Source of the DNA: Acidobacteriaceae bacterium
GTDB taxonomy: Bacteria; Acidobacteriota; Terriglobia; Terriglobales; Acidobacteriaceae
Length of the DNA stretch: 64,000 nt
Assembly: GCA_030041305.1 (NCBI GenBank)
Contig: JASHOC010000050.1
Span: forward strand, 1-64,000
Reading direction: 5' to 3'
The notes beneath the pieces are model-generated. The model was given only the letters and a program-made list of their open reading frames with translations. It was not told the DNA's origin and searched no databases. Positions within the stretch are counted from its first letter, which is position 1. Every line of letters starts with the position of its first letter. The position numbers and the translations under genes were made by a program. This document shows positions 29,118 to 37,842 of this stretch, piece by piece.

Positions 29118-31030
29118 CCCCTCGTTTCCGTGGTCGAAAGCGGTCGCTCGATCTTGACCGCCTCCAACCGCGCGGCCTGCAACAAGTGCTTCATCGCTAC
29201 CGGGCCGCCCGCCTGCGCGGCAAGAAAAGCCGCGTTCAGCGCGATGTTGCGAATGCTGCCTCCGGTCATGTTGAGTTGCGCCAGCAGCTTGGCGTCGAGC
29301 GTTTCGGTGGGGGTCTTGGCCGGGAAAATCCGTTGCCAGATCGCCTCCCGCTCGGCCGCGTCCGGGAATGGAAAATCCACTGTGAAACGCAAGCGGCGCT
29401 GGAAGGCCTTGTCGAGAGCGGATTTGAGGTTGGTGGTGAGAATCGCCAACCCCTGAAAATTTTCTATGCGCTGCAGCAGGTAGCCGACTTCGAGATTGGC
29501 GTACCGGTCGACGCTGTCCTTCACTTCGCCGCGCTTGCCAAAGAGGGCGTCGGCCTCGTCGAAGAGCAGCAGCACTCCGCCTTCTTCGGCAGCGTCGAAA
29601 ACCTGTTTGAGGTTCTTCTCGGTTTCGCCAATGTACTTGCTCACCACCGCCGACAGGTCGATGCGATAGAGCTCCAGGCCGAGCGCGCCGGCCAGCACTT
29701 CGGCGGCCAGCGTCTTTCCGGTCCCGCTTGCCCCTGCGAAAAGCGCGGAAATGCCCAATCCTCTGCGCCCTCGTTCCGCGAAGCCCCAGGTTTCATGCAC
29801 GGTCATGCGATAACGGGCTTGCGCCGCAAGCTGGTGCAGAACCTCCATCTGAATCTCGGGCAACACCAGATCGTTCCAGGTGGCCACAGGATGAATGCGC
29901 TGCGCGAGATCCTCGAGGCGGGGACGGGCGAGCGAGCGGCAGGCGTTCCACAACTTGTTGGGGTCGACACGTCCTTCGCTGGTCGGCGCCGAGCCGCCCA
30001 CCGTCGCGATGGTGTCGGCGCTGAGTCGGAATTGCTCCGCGAGGTCATTGAACAAACCGTTGAGGCCCGCGGCCGCTGAGCCCAGCGCCTGCTCCCAAAG
30101 CCGCTTCTGCTCGGCCGGCTCGGGTTTATCCACATCGAACCGAAGCGATGGGCGCTCCAGACGCAGCGGGTCGCGACTGGCGAAAATCAGGGGCGCCGGG
30201 ACCCGCTCCAGCAATTGCCGTCCGGCCTGCGTGAGCGCTGCCGCGCCGCATTGAATCAGCAGGATCGCCGGCAACAACGACGACTCGCGGGTCCAGAGGG
30301 TCACGAATTGGTCGACTTCCGCCGTGGTTGCGGGAATGTTTTCAGCGCGGAGCAAAAAGCAGTGGCGCCCTGAATTGACCGCCAGCAGAGCCGCAATGTC
30401 TTCCTGGCCGTGCGGGTCGTCGCCGCAGAGGTGAAGCACTGGCGGTTGGCGCGATTCACGATCGAACGCGGCCATCGCTTCCGCGGCCAGAGCGCGATGC
30501 GTCTCGGCGATCCAGTGCGGCGGTCCTTTTTCCTCCAGCACCGGCGCCAGCCGCGGGTCGAGCAGATTGACGCCGGCAAGATAGTGCAGAATGCGCTCGT
30601 CGATGCGTAACGGAGCGGAGGTCAGGCCCCGCTCCGCGCCGATTTCCACCAGATGGAAATGGCGCAGCGGAGCATTGGGCGCAAGCGCGCTCCAGTGCGG
30701 ATCGGGCAGCGTGGCCAAGGCGAGAGAGAAGCTGATGGCGCCGCGGTAATCGCGGCCTAGAGCTTCACTGCAGTGTGCGGCGAGCTTCGAGTCCATCTCG
30801 ACGCCCGCGCCAAGAAGCACCACGTCGCGTTCGAACGGGCTGAGTCCAAAAATTGTCGTCAGCCGCTCAATGGCCGGCGGCGGATCAAGAGGCTCCAGGA
30901 TGAATTCTTCACCCAATTCCTCGAGAACGGCTTCGCTCCCAATCTGAAACTTGCGGCGGAGGCGCGCAAATTCCAGGACCAGGTACGCCTGGTTAGCCTC
31001 GGACCAGGGGATGGATCTGCGCCGGTTCAT
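29108..31030 (-). CDS. AAA+ ATPase of CIS locus (Pvc15/Afp15-like)
   Basis: Walker A GASGTGKT, Walker B LLLFDEAD, TTNLKSALDKAFQRRLRF; ATG at 31030 overlapping upstream stop. Confidence 0.88.
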   Translation of the reverse strand: MNRRRSIPWSEANQAYLVLEFARLRRKFQIGSEAVLEELGEEFILEPLDPPPAIERLTTIFGLSPFERDVVLLGAGVEMDSKLAAHCSEALGRDYRGAISFSLALATLPDPHWSALAPNAPLRHFHLVEIGAERGLTSAPLRIDERILHYLAGVNLLDPRLAPVLEEKGPPHWIAETHRALAAEAMAAFDRESRQPPVLHLCGDDPHGQEDIAALLAVNSGRHCFLLRAENIPATTAEVDQFVTLWTRESSLLPAILLIQCGAAALTQAGRQLLERVPAPLIFASRDPLRLERPSLRFDVDKPEPAEQKRLWEQALGSAAAGLNGLFNDLAEQFRLSADTIATVGGSAPTSEGRVDPNKLWNACRSLARPRLEDLAQRIHPVATWNDLVLPEIQMEVLHQLAAQARYRMTVHETWGFAERGRRGLGISALFAGASGTGKTLAAEVLAGALGLELYRIDLSAVVSKYIGETEKNLKQVFDAAEEGGVLLLFDEADALFGKRGEVKDSVDRYANLEVGYLLQRIENFQGLAILTTNLKSALDKAFQRRLRFTVDFPFPDAAEREAIWQRIFPAKTPTETLDAKLLAQLNMTGGSIRNIALNAAFLAAQAGGPVAMKHLLQAARLEAVKIERPLSTTETRGWV

Positions 31031-32310
31031 ACCGTCACCATGGGGCCGACAAAGGCCGGCGGATGCGCCTTCCAGTTCACGTTCACCACGCTGGGCGATC
31101 CATCCACGGTGAGCCGCGCAAGATAGGAGCCCGAAGGAAGCGCCGGCGTGAACTGAAACGCGAGAGTGTTGGTGGCGGCGTCGATAGGACCGGCGGAGGC
31201 CGAGACACTGGCCAACGCGCTGTTGAGCGTGAGCATCACGTTCTGGCCGGCCATTACGTTGGGGCTGCAGACGATCGTGATTTGCGTGCTGGAGCCGCTT
31301 TGCACTACGGTGGGCGGAGGCGAAATTTGGAGAACCGGCGCCACGGCAAGAGGAAGTGAACTGGTGCTCTGCACGGTCACACCGCTCGCGTCGTTGAACA
31401 GTACGGCAAGCGAATAAACTCCGGCAGGGAAATTGAGCGGATCGCTGGGAACGACGAACGTCACCGCGCCGTTCACATTTCCGGCCATCGGAGAGACATT
31501 GACGGACCGCTGGATGGCGAGCCGGGAGTTGGTGAGTGAAACCTGACTGGCGCCGGCGAGAAATTCTCCCGTGACCGTCACCGTGTCGCCGGGCGCGGCT
31601 GACACCTGCCCCTGGGGCGGTTCGACCGCCAGCAACTGCGGCGGCGTGGCGGCCTGCACCTTGATGCGCCGCGACAGAACCGGGAAGGCAAGAGAAACGT
31701 TGGCCGGCGCCTCGATCAACACCACGGAAACCAGAAAAGGATAGGTGGGCCGATAATCGGCCTTGAGCGCCGTCCACAACCATGCCGTCTCTTCTTGGCC
31801 CAGCGTCGACGGCGTGATCTTGATCATCTCGATCTGATCCGCAAGCCCCGAGGACTTCAGCGTGGAAGACAGCGGATTGGTGGGATCGGCGGTGGGAAGC
31901 GCGCCCAATGCCGTGCGAATGTCGGTCCGGGTCATCACTGGATTCTCGTACAGCATCGAGATCGCATAGCCCAGCAGCCCTTCCGCTTGCCAGTCGTTTG
32001 AGCCGTAGGCGGTGAGCAGATAGTGAAGATCGAGGGCCAGAGGCGGGTTCTTGAGCTGCGTCTTACCGTCTGCGGCGAGGCGCGGTTGCCCTACGTTGCG
32101 CCACGCGGGATTTTCCCTCACCTGGTGCAGAAAAAGATTGACCTGGTTTTGCAGCGTAGTGCCGGTTCCCAATTCGGATTGCACGATGTCCGGGGCTTTC
32201 GACGATACCGTGACTTGGCCTCCGAAAATCGAGCTCAGACCGGTGTACACATTGCCGAGGTAGTACTGCAGCACGGCGGAAACGGCGGCGATGGCCAGAG
32301 TATTGCTCAT
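31027..32310 (-). CDS. DUF4255/Pvc16-type cap protein with C-terminal IPT/TIG-like domains
   Basis: LAIAAVSAVLQYYL...LNPPLALDLHYLLTAYG...; C-terminal 'LLAVEPPQGQVSAAPGDTVTVTGEF' Ig-like repeats. Confidence 0.8.
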   Translation of the reverse strand: MSNTLAIAAVSAVLQYYLGNVYTGLSSIFGGQVTVSSKAPDIVQSELGTGTTLQNQVNLFLHQVRENPAWRNVGQPRLAADGKTQLKNPPLALDLHYLLTAYGSNDWQAEGLLGYAISMLYENPVMTRTDIRTALGALPTADPTNPLSSTLKSSGLADQIEMIKITPSTLGQEETAWLWTALKADYRPTYPFLVSVVLIEAPANVSLAFPVLSRRIKVQAATPPQLLAVEPPQGQVSAAPGDTVTVTGEFLAGASQVSLTNSRLAIQRSVNVSPMAGNVNGAVTFVVPSDPLNFPAGVYSLAVLFNDASGVTVQSTSSLPLAVAPVLQISPPPTVVQSGSSTQITIVCSPNVMAGQNVMLTLNSALASVSASAGPIDAATNTLAFQFTPALPSGSYLARLTVDGSPSVVNVNWKAHPPAFVGPMVTV

Positions 32311-33098
32311 CCGGTCCTCCGATTTCCGCGGCGCAGATACTCATCGAGGTTGAGAGACTTGCGCGGCGCCGCCGCCGGCGCCGGCCGCGCTGGCGAGGGA
32401 GACAACGCGGCCACCTCGATGCGTCCGATGTGAATGTGGATCTCGTCGCCCTCGTTCCCCGGCAAGGCCGCGCCGTGGGGCGCCTGCGGAGTTGCCGCCC
32501 CTTGGCTCCCGGCGGCAGGCATTTGCGCTCGCGGAAGCGGAGCTATGCGGACCGCAGTTGGCGCCGACGTCGGGGTTTGGGCGGCAGAAAACGGAGCCCG
32601 AGCCTGCTCTGCGGCGGCGAGGAGTGGTTCGCGCGTTGGCGGGCTCGGTGAGACGGGCGTCACCCTGGAGGACTGATGGACGATCTCGGCGCGTGGATCG
32701 TGAGCCGCCATCGGACTGGCGGCGGTAAGCCGCCGAGGCCGGATCGTGACCCTGTCCTGAGGATGCGGGGTTTCTGCCGGGTTTGCGCTCCCCGGCTGCG
32801 CGAAGTCGCTCGCGCGGTTCTTCAGCGAGATGGATTGTGACGCTTCCGCGTCTTCTTGCGAAGCGGTCTCGAAGTTTTCGTCGCGAGCGGAGGGGAGCGT
32901 CTGGCTTGCGGCGCGAACCGCCGATTCGCGCCGCGGCTGAATTACCGCATCGGCTCGATCCTCCCGCAAATTTGCCCCGGCATCCTCGACAAAAGCATTG
33001 CGCGGCGGCGCATAAATCGAGCCTGAAAGCGGACGCAGCTTCAGCGCCATCGAGGGTCGGATCGCCGTGGATGCGAGGCGCTGAAACAAGTGGCTCAT
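32307..33098 (-). CDS. Disordered CIS-associated protein
   Basis: Low-complexity 263 aa ORF with conserved-looking end 'EIHIHIGRIEVAAL...LNLDEYLRRGNRRTG', overlapping neighbours by 4 nt. Confidence 0.55.
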   Translation of the reverse strand: MSHLFQRLASTAIRPSMALKLRPLSGSIYAPPRNAFVEDAGANLREDRADAVIQPRRESAVRAASQTLPSARDENFETASQEDAEASQSISLKNRASDFAQPGSANPAETPHPQDRVTIRPRRLTAASPMAAHDPRAEIVHQSSRVTPVSPSPPTREPLLAAAEQARAPFSAAQTPTSAPTAVRIAPLPRAQMPAAGSQGAATPQAPHGAALPGNEGDEIHIHIGRIEVAALSPSPARPAPAAAPRKSLNLDEYLRRGNRRTG

Positions 33099-33814
33099 GT
33101 CCGCACCATCTCGAGATACGTCGCGCGGCGCGCATCGCTGAGCGCAAGAATCTCCGCCTCGCTCCAGCCATAAGCCGTGGCCAGAGTGTGAATCTCGTGC
33201 AGAAGCCGCTTAGCCGCGGCCTCCAGTTCAGCCCAGAAAAACGCCGGCAAATCCAGAGGTTCCGGACTCGTGCGTGCGCACATCGGACACTCGAGCGAGA
33301 GCGATATTTCCGCCAGAGGATCAGCAAGAGTAATGGCTTCCCCTAATTCTTCAAAGTCCCAGTCCGTCCAGGAGGCCAAGTCCTGCGCATCCGCTTCGTC
33401 GCCTTCGCTCCGGCACATACCGGCCAGTCGCAACGCCGCCGCTTCGGCGTCGCGTTCCCCGGCGATGTGAGCCAGGTCGCGGCTGGTCGGCGGGCGGAAT
33501 GTTCTTCCTTTAAACAGAACAGGCTGCGAACTGCCTTCTCGTTGCCGCTCGATCAGGGCGCGGCAATCGACGCGGAACTCTAGCTTTTCCCCACAACCTT
33601 CGCACACCGTCCAACCTTCCATCCGGGGGCCGAAGCACTGCGCGTGCAATGCGGCCAGCGCCTGGTTGCGGTGGCCCAAGGACCAGTCGGCCACCTCTTC
33701 GCCGGCGGACGGCGGACCCAGCGTCTGAATCGCCAGCAATCCGCGATCCAGCCAATGCAACCCCTGGCCATCTTCCCAGAGCGTAAGAAAATCGGCATGG
33801 CTGAGAGCGTGCAT
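33095..33814 (-). CDS. Phage baseplate-associated protein with Zn-ribbon-like Cys pairs
   Basis: DFLTLWEDGQGLHWLDRGLLAI, CEGCGEKLEF and CPMC. Confidence 0.6.
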   Translation of the reverse strand: MHALSHADFLTLWEDGQGLHWLDRGLLAIQTLGPPSAGEEVADWSLGHRNQALAALHAQCFGPRMEGWTVCEGCGEKLEFRVDCRALIERQREGSSQPVLFKGRTFRPPTSRDLAHIAGERDAEAAALRLAGMCRSEGDEADAQDLASWTDWDFEELGEAITLADPLAEISLSLECPMCARTSPEPLDLPAFFWAELEAAAKRLLHEIHTLATAYGWSEAEILALSDARRATYLEMVRT

Positions 33815-33967
33815 CCTGCGTCGAATTCCTTGTCAAAGTTGGAGAGGCGCCATGCCTGATCGAGCGCGCTCAAAAGCCGCAGCGGCGGCGCGGCGAGCCG
33901 GGGCGGCGCAAAAAATTGCTTGGAATCAGTCGTCAATTCGCTGCTTCCATCGATCAGGCGCATCCGG

Positions 33968-34495
33968 CTAAGTCGACACGCTGCTCAGCGTGGGTTCTAC
34001 CGGCTCGGTCACGCTCGTGTCTCGCTCCCAGCCCTCGTTTTCCAGCTTGATGTGCTCGATGGCGATGGCGTTGGCGTTGGCGTCGAGGTCGGGCATGGCC
34101 TGGTACTCCGAAACCCAGCAACGATAAATCTTGTACGCCATCACCAGTTGGCCGGCCTCGTTGTAAAACTCCAGATAAATGTCCTTGCGCATGTTGGCCA
34201 AAGACACTTCCGTCCCCAGCGCCGAGCCATAGTTCCACACCAGCCCGGCCCAATCGTGAAAATTCAAATCCTGCGTCAGGCCGCGCTCCAGCGTGATGGC
34301 GTCGTACTTGTTGCGGCCGGGCGATTTGCGCGACATCGAAGGGTCTCCACCGTTGCGGTGCTCCACCACTTCCGTGGTGCGCTTGAGGCTGCTCATCTTG
34401 CTCACCGCGGCCACATACTGCCCGTCCCACTTGAGACGGAACTTGAAATTCTTGTAAGGATCCAGCCGCGTGGGATTCGCGGGAAACATCGCCAT
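33968..34495 (-). CDS. Tail tube protein (gp19-like)
   Basis: RLDPYKNFKFRLKWDGQYVAAVSKMSSLKRTTEVVEHRNGGDPSMSRKSPGRNKYDAITLERGLTQD. Confidence 0.92.
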   Translation of the reverse strand: MAMFPANPTRLDPYKNFKFRLKWDGQYVAAVSKMSSLKRTTEVVEHRNGGDPSMSRKSPGRNKYDAITLERGLTQDLNFHDWAGLVWNYGSALGTEVSLANMRKDIYLEFYNEAGQLVMAYKIYRCWVSEYQAMPDLDANANAIAIEHIKLENEGWERDTSVTEPVEPTLSSVST

Positions 34496-34548
34496 GGGAT
34501 TTTCCTCCTTGCGGGCTTGTTCTGGGTCGCGACTTAAGCGCCCATCGT

Positions 34549-37494
34549 CTACGAAGCAGTCTGGCCGGCCATTTGCTGAATCTGAATCACCACGAACTCC
34601 GCCGGGTAAAGCGGCGCAAAACCGACCAGGATATTGACGATTCCCAGGTCGATGCTCGACTGGGGGTTGTTCTCCGAATCGCACTTCACAAAGTACGCCT
34701 GCTGCGGCGTGGTCCCCTGGAACGCTCCCTGCAGGAAAAGCCCTTGCAGGAACGTGCCCACGTTCAGCCGTATCTGGCCCCACAGCGGCTCGGCATTCGG
34801 CTCGAAGACCACCCACTGCGTCCCGTCGTACAGGCTCGATTCGATGTAAAGCGCCAGGCGGCGGATAGGTACGTACTTCCACTGCGACCCCGCCTGGTCG
34901 TTGCCTTGCAGCGTGCGCGCGCCCCACACCACGTCGCCATACACCTTGAATTCGCGCAGGCAGTTGATGGCCTGAATATTGAGTTGGCCGTTCTCGAGGT
35001 CCGTGAGGTTATGCTCAAGACCCAGCACTCCGGTGAGGCTCGCGTCGATCCCTGCCGGCGCTTTCCACACGCCCCGCGAAGCGTCGGTTGCCGCGTAAAT
35101 CCCGGCCACGAATCCGCACGGGGGAAAGAGCGTGGGTCGGTTTCCAAACAGGGGATCGGGCGCCTCGATCCACGGGTAGTAAAAGGCGGAGTTTATTGAG
35201 TATTGGCCCGTTAATGACCCCGCTGTGCTGCCCACCGGACCTGACTGAATGAGATTCGACGTAGTCGACAGCTGCCACGAATCCACAATGTAAAAGGCGC
35301 GCTCTTGCCAGCAGTATTCCTGCAATTCCGCAATCGTGGGCGCATCGGTCTCCGCGGGAACGCAGAGCAGGTTGAAGATGTCCACGCGATCCAGCAAATA
35401 GACGCCGTTCGTGGAAGTGGTAGGGAGGAGCGCCAGTTCGAAGTTTCCGTCCGTCGCCGGAGTGAGAACCGAGCCATCCGCTCCGCCGCTCAACGCGATC
35501 GGCGCCGATGTGGGCGAAGGTGTCGCCGTTGGCGCCACGGGCCCCGCCGAAGGATTGAGAGGATTGATAAACGAAATGTAATTCGAATCGTTGTCGATGA
35601 CGGTCACCACGTACGCCGCGTCGGTCGGCGTCACCGAGAGCCCCGAATAGCTCTCTAGTGTTTGCACCGTCCCGCTCGGGGTGGTCTGCTGCACCAGCAA
35701 GCCGAAGCGGCCCGCGGTGGGCGACGGCGTCACGGAGACACTCAGCGTGTTGCCCCACACCCCCGGGCTGCTGGCGAATAAGGTCAACGAGCCGCCCGCG
35801 GCGACAGCCATCGCCATCCCCGTGGGGTTGATGGTGGCGACTGACGGAGCGGAAGACGTCCAGGTGATCGTGGGAGGCGGCGGCGTAGTAGCGCCGGAAT
35901 AGGTCAAACTCGCGGTGAATTGCTGCGCCTGCGATGGCAGAATCGACACTGGCCCCGTGGGCGTAATGGCGATCGATTGCAGCACCGCGTCGGTAACTGC
36001 GACTTTGATCGTGGGACTCAGGCTCTGCCACTTCGCGGTGATCGTCACTGCCGGATCCACGTTCACGCCCTTCACTAGGCCGGTGTTCGGGTTCACCGTG
36101 GCGTCAGCGCTCCCTGACGACCACGCCACGCTGGTCGTCAGATTGGCCGTGGTTCCGTCGCTATAAATCCCCAGCGCGTTCAGTTGCAGGGTCAATCCCT
36201 GCGCCACCGAAGGATTGACCGGCGTCAGCGAAATCGATTTCAGCGTCGCCGCGGTTACCGTGAGCGTCGTGCTCGCGGTCATCGAACCGGAAGTGAAGGT
36301 AATTGTTGTGGTCCCCACGCCCACCGCGGTCGCCACGCCCGTCGAAGCCACGACGGTTGCGACTGCCGGATTACTTGACGTCCAGGAGCCACCCGAAGGC
36401 GGCGGCCCGGGTGTCGCGCTGTCGGAATACCTGGCTAGCGCGGAGAAATCGATGGTTTGGCTCACGCTCAGCACCGGGGCCGTCTGCTGTACCGCAAGCG
36501 CCGTCACAGACGCCGAGGATGAAACGGTGACTGGGATCGCGCTGCTGGCCACTCCCAGCCATGTCGCTGTCACGGTCGGCGATCCTCCGCTGGTTCCGGC
36601 GATGACTAGGCCCGGATAGGTCGCTCCGCCCGGTCCCGTGAACGTGGCCTCCGCGGTACTGGAGCTGGCCCACGTGGCGATCGCGGTCACATTCTGGGTT
36701 GTGCCGTCGGAGTAGTCTGCCGTCGCCGTTAACTGCTGCGTGGGTCCCACCGGCGCGCCGCTGCTTGGCTGGGCCTGCCCAAGAGCCAGTGACACACTGG
36801 TCGGTGACACCGCGATGGAAGACAGCGTTGCCGGCGTCACTGTGACCGTGGTCGTTTGCGTAATCAGTCCCGAGGTCGCGGTCAGAACAGCAGTCCCTTG
36901 CCCCACGGCCGTCGCGGCTCCGGCGGTTGTGATTGACACGATGCCCGAGTTGCTTGACTTCCACGTCGCCGACGCGAGGGTGCTTTGGCTTCCGTCGGAA
37001 TAGTTGCCCGCAGCCGTAAACGACAATGTTGAGCCGAGCGGCAAGGGCGGCAGGTTCGCTGGCGTAATCGAAAGGCTCTCCAGCACCTTCGGGCCTACAC
37101 TCAGCGACACTGCGTTCGAGACAATCGAGCCGACAGCCGCCGTGATCTGCGTGGTGGCGCTGCCCACTCCGGCGGCGACAGCGGCGGCGCAGGGCACAGG
37201 AAATGTTCCGGGCGCCGGCGGCAGCGATCCGTCCCATGCGAGGCGAATGATGTACGCCTGCTGGCCGCCGTTGGCGAAAAACTGATTTACCGCGTAGCCA
37301 AGCAGACTGCGCGCGTCGAGGCCTCCGAACTCGGTTTGATAGTCCGCCCAGCTCTCCACCAGCGTGGCCTCGGTGGTCGAACCTTGCGGCGCCCAGCCCA
37401 CAAAAGCGGCGATCGAGGTCGCCACTCCAGTAATGGTGTGCACGCCGCTGGACAGTTCTTCGATGTAGACGCCGGGGTACGTGAACGTGGACAT
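34549..37494 (-). CDS. Contractile tail sheath protein with tandem internal Ig-like domains
   Basis: MSTFTYPGVYIEELSSGVHTITGVATSIAAFVGWAPQG...; C-terminal sheath part 'NLTDLENGQLNIQAINCLREFKVYGDVVWGARTL'; RBS AGGAGG upstream of ATG 37494. Confidence 0.93.
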   Translation of the reverse strand: MSTFTYPGVYIEELSSGVHTITGVATSIAAFVGWAPQGSTTEATLVESWADYQTEFGGLDARSLLGYAVNQFFANGGQQAYIIRLAWDGSLPPAPGTFPVPCAAAVAAGVGSATTQITAAVGSIVSNAVSLSVGPKVLESLSITPANLPPLPLGSTLSFTAAGNYSDGSQSTLASATWKSSNSGIVSITTAGAATAVGQGTAVLTATSGLITQTTTVTVTPATLSSIAVSPTSVSLALGQAQPSSGAPVGPTQQLTATADYSDGTTQNVTAIATWASSSTAEATFTGPGGATYPGLVIAGTSGGSPTVTATWLGVASSAIPVTVSSSASVTALAVQQTAPVLSVSQTIDFSALARYSDSATPGPPPSGGSWTSSNPAVATVVASTGVATAVGVGTTTITFTSGSMTASTTLTVTAATLKSISLTPVNPSVAQGLTLQLNALGIYSDGTTANLTTSVAWSSGSADATVNPNTGLVKGVNVDPAVTITAKWQSLSPTIKVAVTDAVLQSIAITPTGPVSILPSQAQQFTASLTYSGATTPPPPTITWTSSAPSVATINPTGMAMAVAAGGSLTLFASSPGVWGNTLSVSVTPSPTAGRFGLLVQQTTPSGTVQTLESYSGLSVTPTDAAYVVTVIDNDSNYISFINPLNPSAGPVAPTATPSPTSAPIALSGGADGSVLTPATDGNFELALLPTTSTNGVYLLDRVDIFNLLCVPAETDAPTIAELQEYCWQERAFYIVDSWQLSTTSNLIQSGPVGSTAGSLTGQYSINSAFYYPWIEAPDPLFGNRPTLFPPCGFVAGIYAATDASRGVWKAPAGIDASLTGVLGLEHNLTDLENGQLNIQAINCLREFKVYGDVVWGARTLQGNDQAGSQWKYVPIRRLALYIESSLYDGTQWVVFEPNAEPLWGQIRLNVGTFLQGLFLQGAFQGTTPQQAYFVKCDSENNPQSSIDLGIVNILVGFAPLYPAEFVVIQIQQMAGQTAS
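35796..37197 (-). repeat. Ig-like (Big_2-type) domain repeats inside the sheath gene
   Basis: Repeated 'LxSIxxTPxxxxxxxGxxxxxxAxxxYSDGxxxxxxxxxxWxSSxxxxAxxxxxGxAxAxxxGxxxxTA' pattern, about 4 complete copies plus partial ones (aa 100-566). Confidence 0.85.
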
Positions 37495-37567
37495 GAAGCG
37501 ATCCTCCTTGGGTCGACGCCGGGGGGACACATGCCGGCGCGGAATTGCGCGAGAGCGCAGAGTGCCT

Positions 37568-37583
37568 AGCAATTCCCGAGCCA
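37568..37583 (-). promoter_or_regulatory. Sigma-54 (-24/-12) promoter for the CIS operon
   Basis: Minus strand TGGCTCGGGAATTGCT: TGGC-C-G, GG-N10-GC spacing as in TGGCACG-N4-TTGCW; about 75-90 nt 5' of the sheath ATG. Confidence 0.7.
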
Positions 37584-37808
37584 AAACAGGCGTCGCATCG
37601 AGGCGGGTGGGCAAGTCGTCGGAAGACAAAAAGTTGGCTGTGGATCTCGCGCCGTGGGGCCGCTCAGAGTGCGCGGCCGCGGTGTGTTTCAGTGTCACAG
37701 GATGGAAAGGGACAGGAGAGATGCGCGATACACGGCCGATCGGCCACGAAACACGGTGCTTACCACGCGCTGCGGGTCACGGCGCGCGTCCAAACCATGG
37801 CTTCGAAG

Positions 37809-37827
37809 TGTCACAGAGACTGTAACA
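37809..37827. promoter_or_regulatory. Candidate enhancer (UAS) for the sigma-54 activator
   Basis: TGTCACAG-AGA-CTGTAACA (7/8 dyad); half-site TGTCACAG repeats at 37693-37700. Confidence 0.5.
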
Positions 37828-37842
37828 GGCGTCGCACCGTTG

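Noticed and set aside
29108-31783. The 891-aa ORF as the full ATPase
   Set aside because: The first ~250 aa are out-of-frame translation of the DUF4255 gene; the real start is the ATG at 31030 overlapping its stop codon
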